Origin: CADEED01 sp041395625
Lineage (GTDB): Bacteria; Pseudomonadota; Gammaproteobacteria; Steroidobacterales; Steroidobacteraceae
DNA: 64,000 nt
Direction: 5' to 3'
NCBI GenBank assembly: GCA_041395625.1
Contig: JAWLAE010000005.1
Coordinates: 124,001 to 188,000, forward strand
Shown here: positions 25,330 through 34,479 of the stretch, piece after piece
How the letters are laid out: every line of letters begins with the position of its first letter
Position numbering within the stretch: position 1 is the first letter of the stretch
Program-made: the position numbers and the translations under genes
Notes under the pieces: generated by a model
The model's database searches: none
What the model was told of the DNA's origin: nothing
The model's input: only the letters and a program-made list of their open reading frames with translations

Positions 25330-26588
25330 CAGCTCGTCCGCAGCTGCTGTTCGTTTCAACCAGATTCCTGTTTCCAGCCGATTCTGGCGGCAGGATCCGA
25401 ACGACAGAAGTGCTGCGGAACATGCTGGGCGGCGCTTTCGAGATCACACTCACGAGCCCCGCAACAACGGAGGAGCGTACCGGGTTCGCGGCGGAGCTCG
25501 CGAGTGTCTGCGATCATTTCGTGCCATGGCAGGCGCCGCTTTTGGGTGGGGCTGCCCAGCTGACGCGGCTGCGCCATATTGCCGGACATTTGCCGATTCC
25601 CGTGGCGACAGACCGATCCGCTGCTGGCCGGCAGACGGTTGCGGCGCAGCTCGCGCGCAAGCCGCAGTTGGCAGTATTCGACTTCCCGCACGCCGCAGTG
25701 CTGGCGCCTGCCGCAATGCCAGGCATTGCCACGGTCATGTTCACCCACAATGTAGAGGTTGAGATTTTCGCACGACACGCCGAGGTTGCGAGCAGTCCAT
25801 TGCATCGCTGGGTGTGGCGCAATCAGTTGCGCAAGATGCGAGCGTTCGAGTGCGATGTCCTGCGGCGCTTCGATCATGTGGTGGCGGTGGCTGAGCGTGA
25901 TGCCGCTGCTTTCAGGAGCGATTACGGCATCAGCAACGTGTCCTGCATCCCCACGGGCGTCAATCTCGAGTATTTCGAGTATTTCGGGCCCGCGAAATCG
26001 CACGACGTGGTGTTCACTGGCTCGATGGACTGGCCTGCCAATGTCGACGGCATCGAGTTCCTCATCACGGAGATCTGGTCGCTGGTGCAAGCACGAATTC
26101 CGGATGCTCGGATGACCGTGATCGGTCGCGACCCGCCGAAGCGACTGCGTACACTAGCTGAGGAGCGGGGTTTCGATTTCCGTTTCACCGGCCGGGTTGA
26201 TGACATCCGTGCTGCCACGCGTGGCGCTGCCGCGTATGTCATACCACTCAGAGTGGGCGGTGGCACTCGCATCAAGGCGTTCGAGGCGATGGCGATGGGA
26301 GTGCCGGTCGTGTCGACCGCCATCGGTGTCGAAGGGCTCGATGTCACACCGGGGCGCGACTTCATCGCTGCCGACGCACCGCAGGCGATCGCCGCCGGCA
26401 TCGTCGAACTTTTGACGGATCACGAACGCGGTCGTAGGCTGGCGGCGCAGGCTCGGCAACTCGTCGAAAGCCGATTCTCCAACGCGGTGGTAGGCAAGTG
26501 CTTCGAAACGATCTGCCTCGACGCGCTGCGGCACAGGCGGGCCGCGATGGATAGTTGCGGCACGGCGGTAGCAGCGCGAGTGACCTGA
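25326..26588 (+). CDS. Glycosyltransferase family 4 (stp1-related)
   Basis: 420 residues from GTG 25326, which overlaps the dehydrogenase stop as GTGA; the longer upstream reading is a shadow of that gene. The N-terminus QLLFVSTRFLFPADSGGRIR resembles the stp1 family. Later motifs are FTHNVEVEIF, IPTGVNLEYF, FTGSMDWPANVDG and the GT-B donor site PLRVGGGTRIKAFEAMAMGVPVV. Probably a cytoplasmic transferase adding a sugar derived from the upstream dehydrogenase product. Specificity is not readable. Confidence 0.88.
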   Translation: MTARPQLLFVSTRFLFPADSGGRIRTTEVLRNMLGGAFEITLTSPATTEERTGFAAELASVCDHFVPWQAPLLGGAAQLTRLRHIAGHLPIPVATDRSAAGRQTVAAQLARKPQLAVFDFPHAAVLAPAAMPGIATVMFTHNVEVEIFARHAEVASSPLHRWVWRNQLRKMRAFECDVLRRFDHVVAVAERDAAAFRSDYGISNVSCIPTGVNLEYFEYFGPAKSHDVVFTGSMDWPANVDGIEFLITEIWSLVQARIPDARMTVIGRDPPKRLRTLAEERGFDFRFTGRVDDIRAATRGAAAYVIPLRVGGGTRIKAFEAMAMGVPVVSTAIGVEGLDVTPGRDFIAADAPQAIAAGIVELLTDHERGRRLAAQARQLVESRFSNAVVGKCFETICLDALRHRRAAMDSCGTAVAARVT

Positions 26589-26589
26589 C

Positions 26590-27993
26590 GTGCGCGACAT
26601 CGTTCTGGTTTTGATCGTGATGGGATCGTTGCCCATCATTCTGATGCGCCCGTGGGTAGGCATCATCATGTGGAACTGGCTGGGCTTCATGAACCCGCAC
26701 CGCTTCACCTGGGGCTTCGCCTACGACTTTCCATTCTCCGCGCTGGTAGCTCTCGCAACGCTCGCCGGTCTGCTATTCACGCGTGATCGCCGGATGCTCG
26801 TGAATTCGAGCGTGTTGTGGGTTTGGGTGATCTGGATCGTCTGGATGAACATCACGACGTTCTTCGCCTTGATCCCGCAGGATGCGGTCATGCAGTGGGA
26901 CAAGGTAATGAAGATTCAGTTCTTCGCGCTGCTCGCGATGGTCCTGGTATATAAGCCGGAACACATCAAGATTCTCGTTTGGGTCATCACGGGCTCGCTA
27001 GCGTTCTACGGCATCAAGGGCGGCTTCTTCGCAATCGAAACCGGCGGCGGCGAACGTGTGTACGGCCCGCGCGGCAGTTTCTTCGAAGACAACAATGCAA
27101 TGGGACTGGTGCTGGTCATGACTGTGCCGCTGTTGCGTTTCGTGCAGCTGCAGCTAAAGGATAAATGGGCGCGACTTGCGCTGCTCGGCTCTATTTTGCT
27201 GACGCTGCTCGCAGCGTTTGCCACATTTTCGCGTGGCGCATTGCTCGCGGCGCTTGCGGTGCTCGGCATGCTGGCGATGCGCGGGCGACAACGCATCGCG
27301 CTGGCGGCCGTGATGATCCTGCTCGTGCCGATCCTGATCGTGTCGATGCCGGACAAGTGGATGGCGCGTATGCTCTCCATCGATGATTATCAGTCCGACG
27401 GGTCGGCCATGGGCCGCATCAACGCCTGGTGGTTCGCCTTCAATCTCGCCAAGGACCACGTATTTGGCGGTGGTTTTGAGACTTTCGATCCACAGCTATT
27501 CATGCGCTATGCGCCGAATCCCACCGACTTCCATGACGCGCACAGCATCTATTTCGAAGTGCTCGGGGAGCATGGTTTCATTGGCCTCGCGCTGTTCCTC
27601 ATGCTCGGTGCTCTGACCTTGCTGACCGCGCAGAACGTGGTCAGCAGGGTCCGCAATGCGCCGGCTGCCAAAGAAAAGGAACTGCACTGGTGCTTCGACC
27701 TGGCCTCGATGATTCAGGTGAGCCTGATCGGTTACGCTATCGGCGGCGCCTTTCTCGGACTCGCGTATTTCGATCTGTTCTACGGCTTGATTGCGATATT
27801 GCTGATCGTCAAGCGCTACGTCGACGAGACCCTTGCAGCGCCGGCGGTTGCGCGTGAGCCGGCCGTCGAAACAACGGCCGCATCGGCCGATGCCGCGCCT
27901 GAGCCGTTGTCTGCTTTCACGGCCGACGGCCGCCCAAATCCGTATGCGTTGCTAGGCCACCAGGCCGACCAAGGCGCTCGGAGACATCGTTGA
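26590..27993 (+). CDS. Putative O-glycosylation ligase / Wzy-like polymerase, exosortase-A-associated
   Basis: 467 residues from GTG 26590, one base after the previous stop. The protein is largely hydrophobic, with about ten to twelve predicted membrane helices and a periplasmic Wzy_C-type loop containing GRINAWWFAFNLAKDHVFGGG and DAHSIYFEVLGEHGFIGL. The N-terminus, with MRPWVGIIMWNWLGFMNPHR, is characteristic of the exosortase-A-linked O-antigen-ligase-like family. It should polymerise or transfer the flipped repeat in the periplasm. The C-terminal 50 residues form a non-membrane tail rich in alanine and proline. Confidence 0.9.
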   Translation: MRDIVLVLIVMGSLPIILMRPWVGIIMWNWLGFMNPHRFTWGFAYDFPFSALVALATLAGLLFTRDRRMLVNSSVLWVWVIWIVWMNITTFFALIPQDAVMQWDKVMKIQFFALLAMVLVYKPEHIKILVWVITGSLAFYGIKGGFFAIETGGGERVYGPRGSFFEDNNAMGLVLVMTVPLLRFVQLQLKDKWARLALLGSILLTLLAAFATFSRGALLAALAVLGMLAMRGRQRIALAAVMILLVPILIVSMPDKWMARMLSIDDYQSDGSAMGRINAWWFAFNLAKDHVFGGGFETFDPQLFMRYAPNPTDFHDAHSIYFEVLGEHGFIGLALFLMLGALTLLTAQNVVSRVRNAPAAKEKELHWCFDLASMIQVSLIGYAIGGAFLGLAYFDLFYGLIAILLIVKRYVDETLAAPAVAREPAVETTAASADAAPEPLSAFTADGRPNPYALLGHQADQGARRHR

Positions 27994-28781
27994 GCGAGTT
28001 CCGCGACCATGACCCGCGCTTCGTCGACTACTACGCTGAGGAGAGCCTTTCGCCGCGGGCGCGGGAGAGGTTCACCGCCATCATGGAGTTGCTGCTGGCG
28101 GCGCGGGCGGCTGCGGGTCTCGGTACCGAGGCATTGGATGTCGGTGATGTCGGCTGCAATGCCGGTACGCAAAGCATCATGTGGGCGCGCGCAGGGCACC
28201 GCGTACGGGGTATCGACATCAGCACGCAGCTCGTGGAGATCGCGCAGCGGCGCGCAACGGAGGCAGGGCTCGCCATCGATTTCGGCGTCGCCTCGGCGAC
28301 CAGTCTGCCGTGGCCGGACGCCTCACTCGATGTTTGCATTGCGCCGGAACTGCTAGAGCACGTGGAGGATTGGGAGGCGGTAGTCGACGAATGCGCACGC
28401 GTCACCCGCCCGGGCGGCGTCGTGTACTTCAGTACGACCAACAGTTTGTGCCCGAAGCAATATGAATTCTCGCTGCCGATGTACAGCTGGTATCCGGCCT
28501 TCCTCAAGCGTCACTACGAACGCCTGTCGGTCACGACCAGACCCGAGCTCGTCAATCACGCCCGCTATCCGGCCGTCCACTGGTTTACCTACTATGGTCT
28601 GCGCAAGCATATGGCCGAGCGCGGCTTCGTCAGCATGGACAGATTCGATCTGTTCGCGCTGAAACCGGAGCGCGGTCTCAAGCGCTTCTTGATACAGACA
28701 CTGCGCGCGCTGCCGCCATTGCGATGGTTAGGGCACGTCGCCACGCCCTACACTGTGATCCTGTCGCGCCGCGCGAACTGA
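27990..28781 (+). CDS. Class I SAM-dependent methyltransferase
   Basis: 263 residues from TTG 27990, overlapping the ligase stop (TTGA). Motif I is DVGCNAGTQSIMWARAG, followed by GIDISTQLVEIAQRRA and post-I LPWPDASLDVCIAPELLEHVEDW, a UbiE/COQ5-like Rossmann arrangement. It may O-methylate a sugar of the repeat unit; the acceptor is unknown. The uncommon start codon is chosen because of the four-base coupling, which is the rule along this operon. Confidence 0.85.
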   Translation: MSEFRDHDPRFVDYYAEESLSPRARERFTAIMELLLAARAAAGLGTEALDVGDVGCNAGTQSIMWARAGHRVRGIDISTQLVEIAQRRATEAGLAIDFGVASATSLPWPDASLDVCIAPELLEHVEDWEAVVDECARVTRPGGVVYFSTTNSLCPKQYEFSLPMYSWYPAFLKRHYERLSVTTRPELVNHARYPAVHWFTYYGLRKHMAERGFVSMDRFDLFALKPERGLKRFLIQTLRALPPLRWLGHVATPYTVILSRRAN

Positions 28782-28794
28782 GATCCACGCAGTC

Positions 28795-29763
28795 ATGCCG
28801 TTCGAATCGCAGACCGCAGCACTGCTAGCGTACGCCTGGTCGCCGCGACTACTCATTTTCGCCTATCACAGGATCGTCGCAGAGCCGGACGACATGCTGC
28901 ACGGTGAGGTCACCGCAGCAGCGTTCGACGGACAAGTAGAATGGCTCAGCAAGCACGCCGCAATCCTCGCCTTGCCCGATGCGATCGAGCGCTGGCGGTC
29001 AGGCAGTCTACCGCCGCGCGCCGCCTGCATCACCTTCGACGATGGCTATGCCAGCAACTTCGACCTCGCGCTGCCGATCCTGCAGCGTTGGCGTGCGGTA
29101 GCTACTTTCTACATAGCAACCGGTTTTCTGGACGGCGGCAGAATGTGGAATGACACCATCATCGAGGCAGTGCGACGCACCGACTGCGAAGAATTCGATT
29201 TGACGACTCATGGTGCGGGACGGTTCACGCTGGGAATATCGAGGCCTGCTCTGGCCGGGCGCTTGCTCGATACGCTGCGGCGTCTCCCCTATGCCCAGCG
29301 CGAGCAATGTGTGGCGGCGATCGCGGCGCAAAGCGGCGTCGTGCTGCCCGATGATCTCATGATGTCCTCGGAGCAAGTGCGACAGCTCGGTCGTTTGGGC
29401 ATGGACCTGGGAGGTCACACCGAGACACACCCCATTCTGGCACGCCTCGCTGCCGCTGACGCACTCGCGGAAATCCAGCGTGGTCGCGCGAAACTCTTCG
29501 ATATCGTCGGCAGCGAGCCACGGACGTTCGCTTATCCCAATGGCATTCCTGATCAGGACTACTGTGTCGAGCATGTGGATATGGTGCGCACGAGCGGCTT
29601 CGAAGCCGCGGTGACCACGGCATTTGGGGGTGTCTCAGCTGATGACGATCGGTTTCAGCTGCCGCGCGTCATCCCTTGGGAGCAACGTGCGCATGCGTTC
29701 GCCTGGCGGGCGGCCAAGGCGAGCCGTTCGCCGCCCGCAGCGCGTCTGCAACGAGCGATGTGA
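28795..29763 (+). CDS. NodB-family polysaccharide deacetylase
   Basis: 322 residues. The NodB metal-binding motif is clear: FAYHRIV near residue 23, ITFDDGYASNF near residue 80 with the catalytic and metal aspartates, and LGGHTETHPIL near residue 204 with two histidines; PRTFAYPNG follows. Such enzymes remove N-acetyl groups from GlcNAc or ManNAc residues. No signal peptide is obvious, so it may act on a cytoplasmic lipid-linked sugar. It closes the rightward operon, and the next gene converges on it with no space between. Confidence 0.88.
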   Translation: MPFESQTAALLAYAWSPRLLIFAYHRIVAEPDDMLHGEVTAAAFDGQVEWLSKHAAILALPDAIERWRSGSLPPRAACITFDDGYASNFDLALPILQRWRAVATFYIATGFLDGGRMWNDTIIEAVRRTDCEEFDLTTHGAGRFTLGISRPALAGRLLDTLRRLPYAQREQCVAAIAAQSGVVLPDDLMMSSEQVRQLGRLGMDLGGHTETHPILARLAAADALAEIQRGRAKLFDIVGSEPRTFAYPNGIPDQDYCVEHVDMVRTSGFEAAVTTAFGGVSADDDRFQLPRVIPWEQRAHAFAWRAAKASRSPPAARLQRAM

Positions 29764-31521
29764 TCAGGGCGCGCGCGTCGACGGCGCATGCACTGCTAAC
29801 CACTGTTCCAGCAACACCAGCACCCAGATGAACGTGCCATAGAAGTTGGCTTGACCGCTGCGATGCGCGGCGATGATCTGGTCGCTGAACGCACGATTGA
29901 CGAAGCCGCGCGTCGCGAACGATGCCAGGCTGTCACTAACGAGATCCTGCAGCCGCGGGGATTTCTTGAGCCACTGACCGAATGGCAGACCGAAACCATG
30001 TTTGCTCTTGGCCAGCACTTCATCAGGCAGGAACCCGCGCATCGCATTGCGATAGAACCACCGCAGGTCGGTGCCGTGGATTTTGAGCCCCGGCTGCACC
30101 AGAAGTGACAGATCGAGCAACTCGTCATCGAGCATCGGGTAGCTGACGGCCACGCCTTCGAGCGCACACATGGCGTTCACTTTTCGCAGATCGTTGTCGG
30201 CCAGCGTGAATTTCCAGTCCATGTAGAGCATACGGTCGACGATGTCGTCGGTGGGCGGTGCCTCATACTCGGCGCCGAGCAGACGTTCCGGATCGGCGAC
30301 ATCTACCGCCGCAAGAAAGTCAGGCGAAAAGATCTGCTGCGGTCCCTGATGCTGCACGAAGTTGTAAGTGAAGAGCCGCATTGGCATGGGGACCGAGGCC
30401 TGCTCTGCGTAGCTACGCATCTTGCCGGGAATGCCGGGAATCCGGCCGAACGGGCTGCGCAGCACGGGTTCGAGTAGCAGCTTGCGCAGCGGTCCTGGGA
30501 GCAGGGAGTAGCGCTCGAACACCTTCTGCTTCGCATAGCGCTCGTTACCGCCGAACAGTTCGTCGCCGCCGTCGCCCGCCAGCAGATGCCTCACACCGGC
30601 CTCGGCGGCGAGGCGTGCGCAGAACATCGTAGGCACGGCGGATGAATTGCCGAACGGCTCGTCATAAGCTGCAGCGACACGGGGAACTGCCGTAGCGATG
30701 TCTTCAGGCTGTACGTAATATTCGTGCGATTGCGTGCCGAAGTGTCGCGCGCTAACGCGCGCGTAGTGCATCTCGTCGTAGCCTTCCTCGCTGAAGCCGA
30801 TAGAAAATGTCTTGGTCGCCTGAATGTTGGCGAGCACGCCCGCCACAGTGGAACTGTCCAGCCCGCCACTCAGAAAAGCGGCACTCGCCGCGCCAGGGTC
30901 AGTGTGTCTGACTGCGTTCAGGAGAGCGGGATGCATCCGCTCACGCAGTTCCGCTTCACTTGGCCAGCGCTCAGGATATCCAGGTAGCCAGTAGCGCCGG
31001 ACGGCGACTGTACTGCCATCAAAGCGTGCGACGGTGGCTGGCTCCAGTTTGCTGACACCCGAGTAGACAGTGCCCGGACTCGGCACCATATGAAAGAACG
31101 CGTAGTTGAAGATGCTCTGGGCACTGATGCTGTGGTCGATGCCCGGTTGACGCGCGACGGTGTCGGCCCGACTTGCGACGACCAGCGACCTATCGGCGGC
31201 AACACCGTAGGCCAGGGGCTGGGTCACGAAACGGTCCGTGGCGAGCAATGCAGTGCCGGCTTCAAGATCGAATACGGCAATTGCGAAGTGGCCACTGACT
31301 ATCCCGACGAGCGAGTCGCCCAGACGCCGGTAGGCGCTCAGCAGCGCCGCGGCGGGGCTTACCTGCTGTGCCTCGTTTTGCAGCGCCGAATCGGCCCAGC
31401 GCGGTTTGCCGGCGACCGCCACGAGCATTTGTCCGCTGCGGGCAGTGGAGGGACCACCAAGCTCGCTCGCGATGGATGAGTTGCGTGGCGCGAGGCGCCC
31501 GAAGATTGCGGATTCATTCAT
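29764..31521 (-). CDS. Asparagine-synthase homologue lacking the glutaminase cysteine, copy C
   Basis: 585 residues from the ATG at 31521 (MNESAIFGRLAPRN). The frame extends to 31581, but without support. The C-terminal synthetase half is well kept: PP-loop SGGLDSSTVAG near residue 217, FSIGFSEEGYDE, LLAGDGGDELFGGNERY. The N-terminal half keeps the fold pattern (VSGHFAIAVFDLEAG, LLATDRF) but has no Cys at position 2 and no NGEIYN. It probably cannot hydrolyse glutamine and would use free ammonia or another nucleophile, as in beta-lactam-synthetase-type relatives. It is transcribed opposite to its neighbours. Confidence 0.88.
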   Translation of the reverse strand: MNESAIFGRLAPRNSSIASELGGPSTARSGQMLVAVAGKPRWADSALQNEAQQVSPAAALLSAYRRLGDSLVGIVSGHFAIAVFDLEAGTALLATDRFVTQPLAYGVAADRSLVVASRADTVARQPGIDHSISAQSIFNYAFFHMVPSPGTVYSGVSKLEPATVARFDGSTVAVRRYWLPGYPERWPSEAELRERMHPALLNAVRHTDPGAASAAFLSGGLDSSTVAGVLANIQATKTFSIGFSEEGYDEMHYARVSARHFGTQSHEYYVQPEDIATAVPRVAAAYDEPFGNSSAVPTMFCARLAAEAGVRHLLAGDGGDELFGGNERYAKQKVFERYSLLPGPLRKLLLEPVLRSPFGRIPGIPGKMRSYAEQASVPMPMRLFTYNFVQHQGPQQIFSPDFLAAVDVADPERLLGAEYEAPPTDDIVDRMLYMDWKFTLADNDLRKVNAMCALEGVAVSYPMLDDELLDLSLLVQPGLKIHGTDLRWFYRNAMRGFLPDEVLAKSKHGFGLPFGQWLKKSPRLQDLVSDSLASFATRGFVNRAFSDQIIAAHRSGQANFYGTFIWVLVLLEQWLAVHAPSTRAP

Positions 31522-31624
31522 GAATGGCTGTCGATTATGTTGGGCCGCGGTTCTTGTCGGCGCTGCGGATTGCAGGCGCAATACTATAGAGGTATTCGGC
31601 GCGTCCGCGGGGCGAGTGACGTAG

Positions 31625-31640
31625 TGTGATACAGGTCACC
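31625..31640. promoter_or_regulatory. CRP/Clp-like binding site in divergent promoter region
   Basis: TGTGA-N6-TCACC matches the CRP consensus at 9 of 10 defined bases. It lies between the divergent starts at 31521 (minus) and 31764 (plus), where a CRP-type activator could serve both directions. Confidence 0.45.
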
Positions 31641-31664
31641 AGCTCAGGATCAGAACCGCAAGCT

Positions 31665-31686
31665 CGCGAATTCATTGCAATTCGCG
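31665..31686. promoter_or_regulatory. Perfect 8-bp inverted repeat, possible operator
   Basis: CGCGAATT-CATTGC-AATTCGCG is a perfect dyad with a six-base spacer in the divergent intergenic region, 25 bases from the CRP-like site. It could be an operator or an mRNA hairpin; no T-run follows, so a terminator is unlikely. Confidence 0.35.
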
Positions 31687-31763
31687 CTTCCCTCGAGGCC
31701 CCTAGGGCCCCAAAATCACCGCTTCCTGCAGCGTGCTGTCTGCCCGGCGAGCGGTGATCTGTC

Positions 31764-32510
31764 ATGAAATACGAAACGACCCTCCTGGTTATTCTTCTGT
31801 CGGTGAGCGCGCTGACCGCGACTGACGCGACCGCGCAGTCGAGCATGGACTGCGGGTCGTTGGAAAATCCGTACGGCCCCTACGACTACACCAACGGCGA
31901 ACATCGTGTGAAATACATGCCGATCGTGGTCGGCGCGCATTTCAATCGTGACGTACAGACGTTGCGCAAGGGACAAAGTACCGCGGACCCGTTGGGAGAT
32001 CTCGATTACACGCTACGCGCATTCCCGAATCATCATCCCGCGCTCGACGCGGTTTCCAGGTACTTTCTCCAGGGTGGTCGTGCCACTGGCGCGTTGTATA
32101 CAGCGGAGTGCTACTTCGACCGCGCCATGCGCTTCAAGCCCGACGATGGCATAGTCTATCTGCTCTACGGTACGTACCTGCATCGTAAGAAGGACCTGGA
32201 TGCCGCCGCGAGACAGTACGATCGAGCGCTGGGGCTGCTCGACGATTCGCCGGATGCGTACTACAACTATGCGTTGCTGAAGGCCGATCAGGGCCGGTGG
32301 AGCGAGGCCAGGAAGTTCGCCATCGAGGCGTACTCGCTCAATCATCCACTGCAGGGCTTGAAGCGTAAGCTGCAACGCAATAATGCGTGGTCCGCGGCCG
32401 ACGATGAGGCGGTGCGCGTTGCCATTAAGGCGCGGCGTGAGGCGGCTGCGGTGCCTGTAGCACCAGCGGTCACCGAAAAATCCGCCGCCGAAGTTCCGTC
32501 TACCAGTTAG
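31764..32510 (+). CDS. Secreted tetratricopeptide-repeat protein
   Basis: 248 residues. A signal peptide is clear (residues 1-25, cleavage near ATA-QSS). After it comes DCGSLENPYGPYDYTNGEHR, then TPR-like helices in the LDYTLRAFPNHHPALDAVSRY and VYLLYGTYLHRKKDLDAAARQYDRALG segments (about residues 75-195). I recognise this as a small periplasmic TPR family seen near polysaccharide genes, without known activity. It sits alone between the divergent promoter region and the acyl carrier protein gene, 21 bases upstream of the latter. Confidence 0.8.
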   Translation: MKYETTLLVILLSVSALTATDATAQSSMDCGSLENPYGPYDYTNGEHRVKYMPIVVGAHFNRDVQTLRKGQSTADPLGDLDYTLRAFPNHHPALDAVSRYFLQGGRATGALYTAECYFDRAMRFKPDDGIVYLLYGTYLHRKKDLDAAARQYDRALGLLDDSPDAYYNYALLKADQGRWSEARKFAIEAYSLNHPLQGLKRKLQRNNAWSAADDEAVRVAIKARREAAAVPVAPAVTEKSAAEVPSTS

Positions 32511-32531
32511 TTCTTTTGTTGGAGAGTACGG

Positions 32532-32789
32532 TTGCTTGCCGAGACATTGAGTATCCTGGACCGCGTCCTGTCGCTGGGCGAACGGGCGCAGCATTTCACC
32601 GCCGAAACGCCCTTGTTAGGCGGCGTGGCGGAGTTCGATTCCATGGCGGTGGTTGCAGTGATAACCGCAATAGAAGAGGACTACGGTATCGCGGTCGCCG
32701 ACGACGACGTGTCGGCCGAGACATTCGAAACGGTTGGCAGCCTCGCGCGCTTCATCGAAAGCAAGGTCGACTCATCGAGCGACGAATGA
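32532..32789 (+). CDS. Acyl carrier protein, exosortase-A-associated
   Basis: 85 residues from TTG 32532, preceded by GGAGAG (32521-32526). The acidic helical protein has the phosphopantetheine site as EFDSMAVVAVI, with Ser in DSM near residue 37 in place of the usual DSL. It overlaps the next gene as ATGA. It likely carries an acyl or aminoacyl group loaded by the AMP-forming ligase at 46857 and would need a PPTase such as the one at 10704. Dedicated ACPs of this kind occur with the ligase, decarboxylase and hydrolases in exosortase-A loci; their product is not known. Confidence 0.88.
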   Translation: MLAETLSILDRVLSLGERAQHFTAETPLLGGVAEFDSMAVVAVITAIEEDYGIAVADDDVSAETFETVGSLARFIESKVDSSSDE

Positions 32790-33607
32790 CCGTTGTGCGT
32801 CGGCCGGCGTTCCTCGAAACTCCGCGTGGTCGACTCTTCATGCTAGAGCTAGCCGTGCCCGATCGACAGTCGCCGCCGCGCGGCACTGCGGTCATCGTTC
32901 CCGCCTTCGCTGAGGAAATGAATCGCTCGAGACGCACCTGCGTGCTGCTGGCTGAACGCCTCGCGCAGTCGGGCTATCGTGCGCTGTTGTTCGATTTGTC
33001 AGGTACCGGGGACAGCGACGGTGCGTTCGAGGACGCGCGGTTGGCGCATTGGCGGGATGATGTGGCACAAGTTGCCGACCATGCCCGGGCCGACGGCACA
33101 GAGGGAATCATCTGGGTGGGTTTACGGTTCGGCGCATTGCTCGCGGCTGAGGCAGCTATGGCGGCTGATACGCGCGCGCTCGTGCTCTGGCAACCTGCGA
33201 TCGAAGGAGCCACGGTCATTAGTCAGTTCCGGCGTCTCGCAACTGCCGCCAAACTGGTCAGTAAGCGCGACCAGGCGCCCGTTACAGCCGTGCAGCCCGT
33301 GCAGGAAATCGCTGGCTATGCGCTGGCCGAGACGCTTGCCACGGATCTGGCCGAGCTGCGCCTGGCATCGACGCTCGAGTCTCGCGTGTGGCCGCTGGCC
33401 TGGTTCGAGATGGCCTCGCGAGCAGAGCAGACCCTGTCGCCGGCTGCCACGCGCGTACTGAAGACCCTGCCAGCATCGCCCGGCGCGCGGATTCATGCGC
33501 AGGCAATCGAAGGGCCGGCTTTCTGGAGTACCACGGAAATTACTGTCAGTGATGCACTAGTGCAGGCAACTACCGACTTCGTGACCCAGGCAGACGGCGT
33601 AGCGTGA
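32786..33607 (+). CDS. Alpha/beta hydrolase, exosortase-A system hydrolase 2 type
   Basis: 273 residues from ATG 32786 (MTVVRRPAFLETPRGRLFM), coupled to the ACP gene by a four-base overlap. It has the alpha/beta-hydrolase core AVIVPAFAEEMNRSRRTC, ALLFDLSGTGDSDG and IIWVGLRFGALLAAEAA. At the nucleophile elbow the usual G-x-S-x-G is GLRFG, so no serine or cysteine is at that position. Either it uses another residue or it is a non-hydrolytic partner of the next gene. A short C-terminal half follows without other domains. Confidence 0.85.
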   Translation: MTVVRRPAFLETPRGRLFMLELAVPDRQSPPRGTAVIVPAFAEEMNRSRRTCVLLAERLAQSGYRALLFDLSGTGDSDGAFEDARLAHWRDDVAQVADHARADGTEGIIWVGLRFGALLAAEAAMAADTRALVLWQPAIEGATVISQFRRLATAAKLVSKRDQAPVTAVQPVQEIAGYALAETLATDLAELRLASTLESRVWPLAWFEMASRAEQTLSPAATRVLKTLPASPGARIHAQAIEGPAFWSTTEITVSDALVQATTDFVTQADGVA

Positions 33608-34479
33608 GCGACCAGGCCGTGAGCTTTGAGTGTGCAGGCGACACGCTGGTGGGCGTGCTCAGCAGTCCGCAGCGCCAGTCGACGCGCTTCGGCGTCTGCC
33701 TGATCGTAGGCGGGCCGCAGTATCGGGTCGGCAGTCATCGCCAGTTTCAACAACTGGCCCGCACATTGGCGGCTCGCGGTATACCGCTATTGCGTTTCGA
33801 TTATCGGGGCCAGGGCGACAGCGGCGGAGCCTATCGCGGTTTCGAGCACGTCGATCTGGACGTCCGTGCGGCCATCGATTGCCTGATGAGTCACTGTCCG
33901 CAGGTGCAATCCGTCATTTTGTGGGGTCTGTGCGACGGTGCGTCGGCCGCATTGTTATATGCTGCCCGCGATGAACGTGTGGGCGGGCTCGTGCTGATCA
34001 ATCCGTGGATTACGGGCGCCGCGACTCAGGCGCAAACGATGCTCAAGCACTATTACGGTAAGCGAATCCTGGAGCGCGAATTCTGGCGCAAGCTGTTCGG
34101 CGGGCAGATCGAAATCGGCAAGGTCGCTGCGGAGTATCTGTCGTTTTGGCGGCGCGCTCGTCAAGTCGCTGATGTTCAGAGTCAGCCGGCAGACGAATAC
34201 ACCCGAACCGAAACACCGTTTCAACGCCGCATGCTGCTCGGGGTCGAGCGCTGTCGCGTACCGATGCTGCTCATCACGAGCGGCAATGATCTCACTGCCG
34301 CTGAGTTCCTGGACGTGAGTACCAAGGATCCAGCCTGGTCGGCGGCGCTGCAGGCGGCGCAGCTCGCACGGCGGCACCTCGCTGATGCCGATCACACCTT
34401 TAGCTGCAAAGCATGGCATACGCAGCTGGAAGACTGGACCTCTGAATGGATACTGTCGCAAGCAAACGCGCGCTGCTGA
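33604..34479 (+). CDS. Alpha/beta hydrolase, exosortase-A system hydrolase 1 type
   Basis: 291 residues from GTG 33604, overlapping the preceding stop (GTGA). Motifs: GVCLIVGGPQYRVGSHRQF, LLRFDYRGQGDSGG and the elbow VILWGLCDGASAALLYA, where the nucleophile position is Cys (GLCDG). DADHTF near the C-terminus supplies the likely catalytic histidine. It could release or transfer a thioester-bound group from the ACP. The two hydrolases always occur as a pair in the exosortase-A gene sets I know. Confidence 0.87.
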   Translation: MSDQAVSFECAGDTLVGVLSSPQRQSTRFGVCLIVGGPQYRVGSHRQFQQLARTLAARGIPLLRFDYRGQGDSGGAYRGFEHVDLDVRAAIDCLMSHCPQVQSVILWGLCDGASAALLYAARDERVGGLVLINPWITGAATQAQTMLKHYYGKRILEREFWRKLFGGQIEIGKVAAEYLSFWRRARQVADVQSQPADEYTRTETPFQRRMLLGVERCRVPMLLITSGNDLTAAEFLDVSTKDPAWSAALQAAQLARRHLADADHTFSCKAWHTQLEDWTSEWILSQANARC

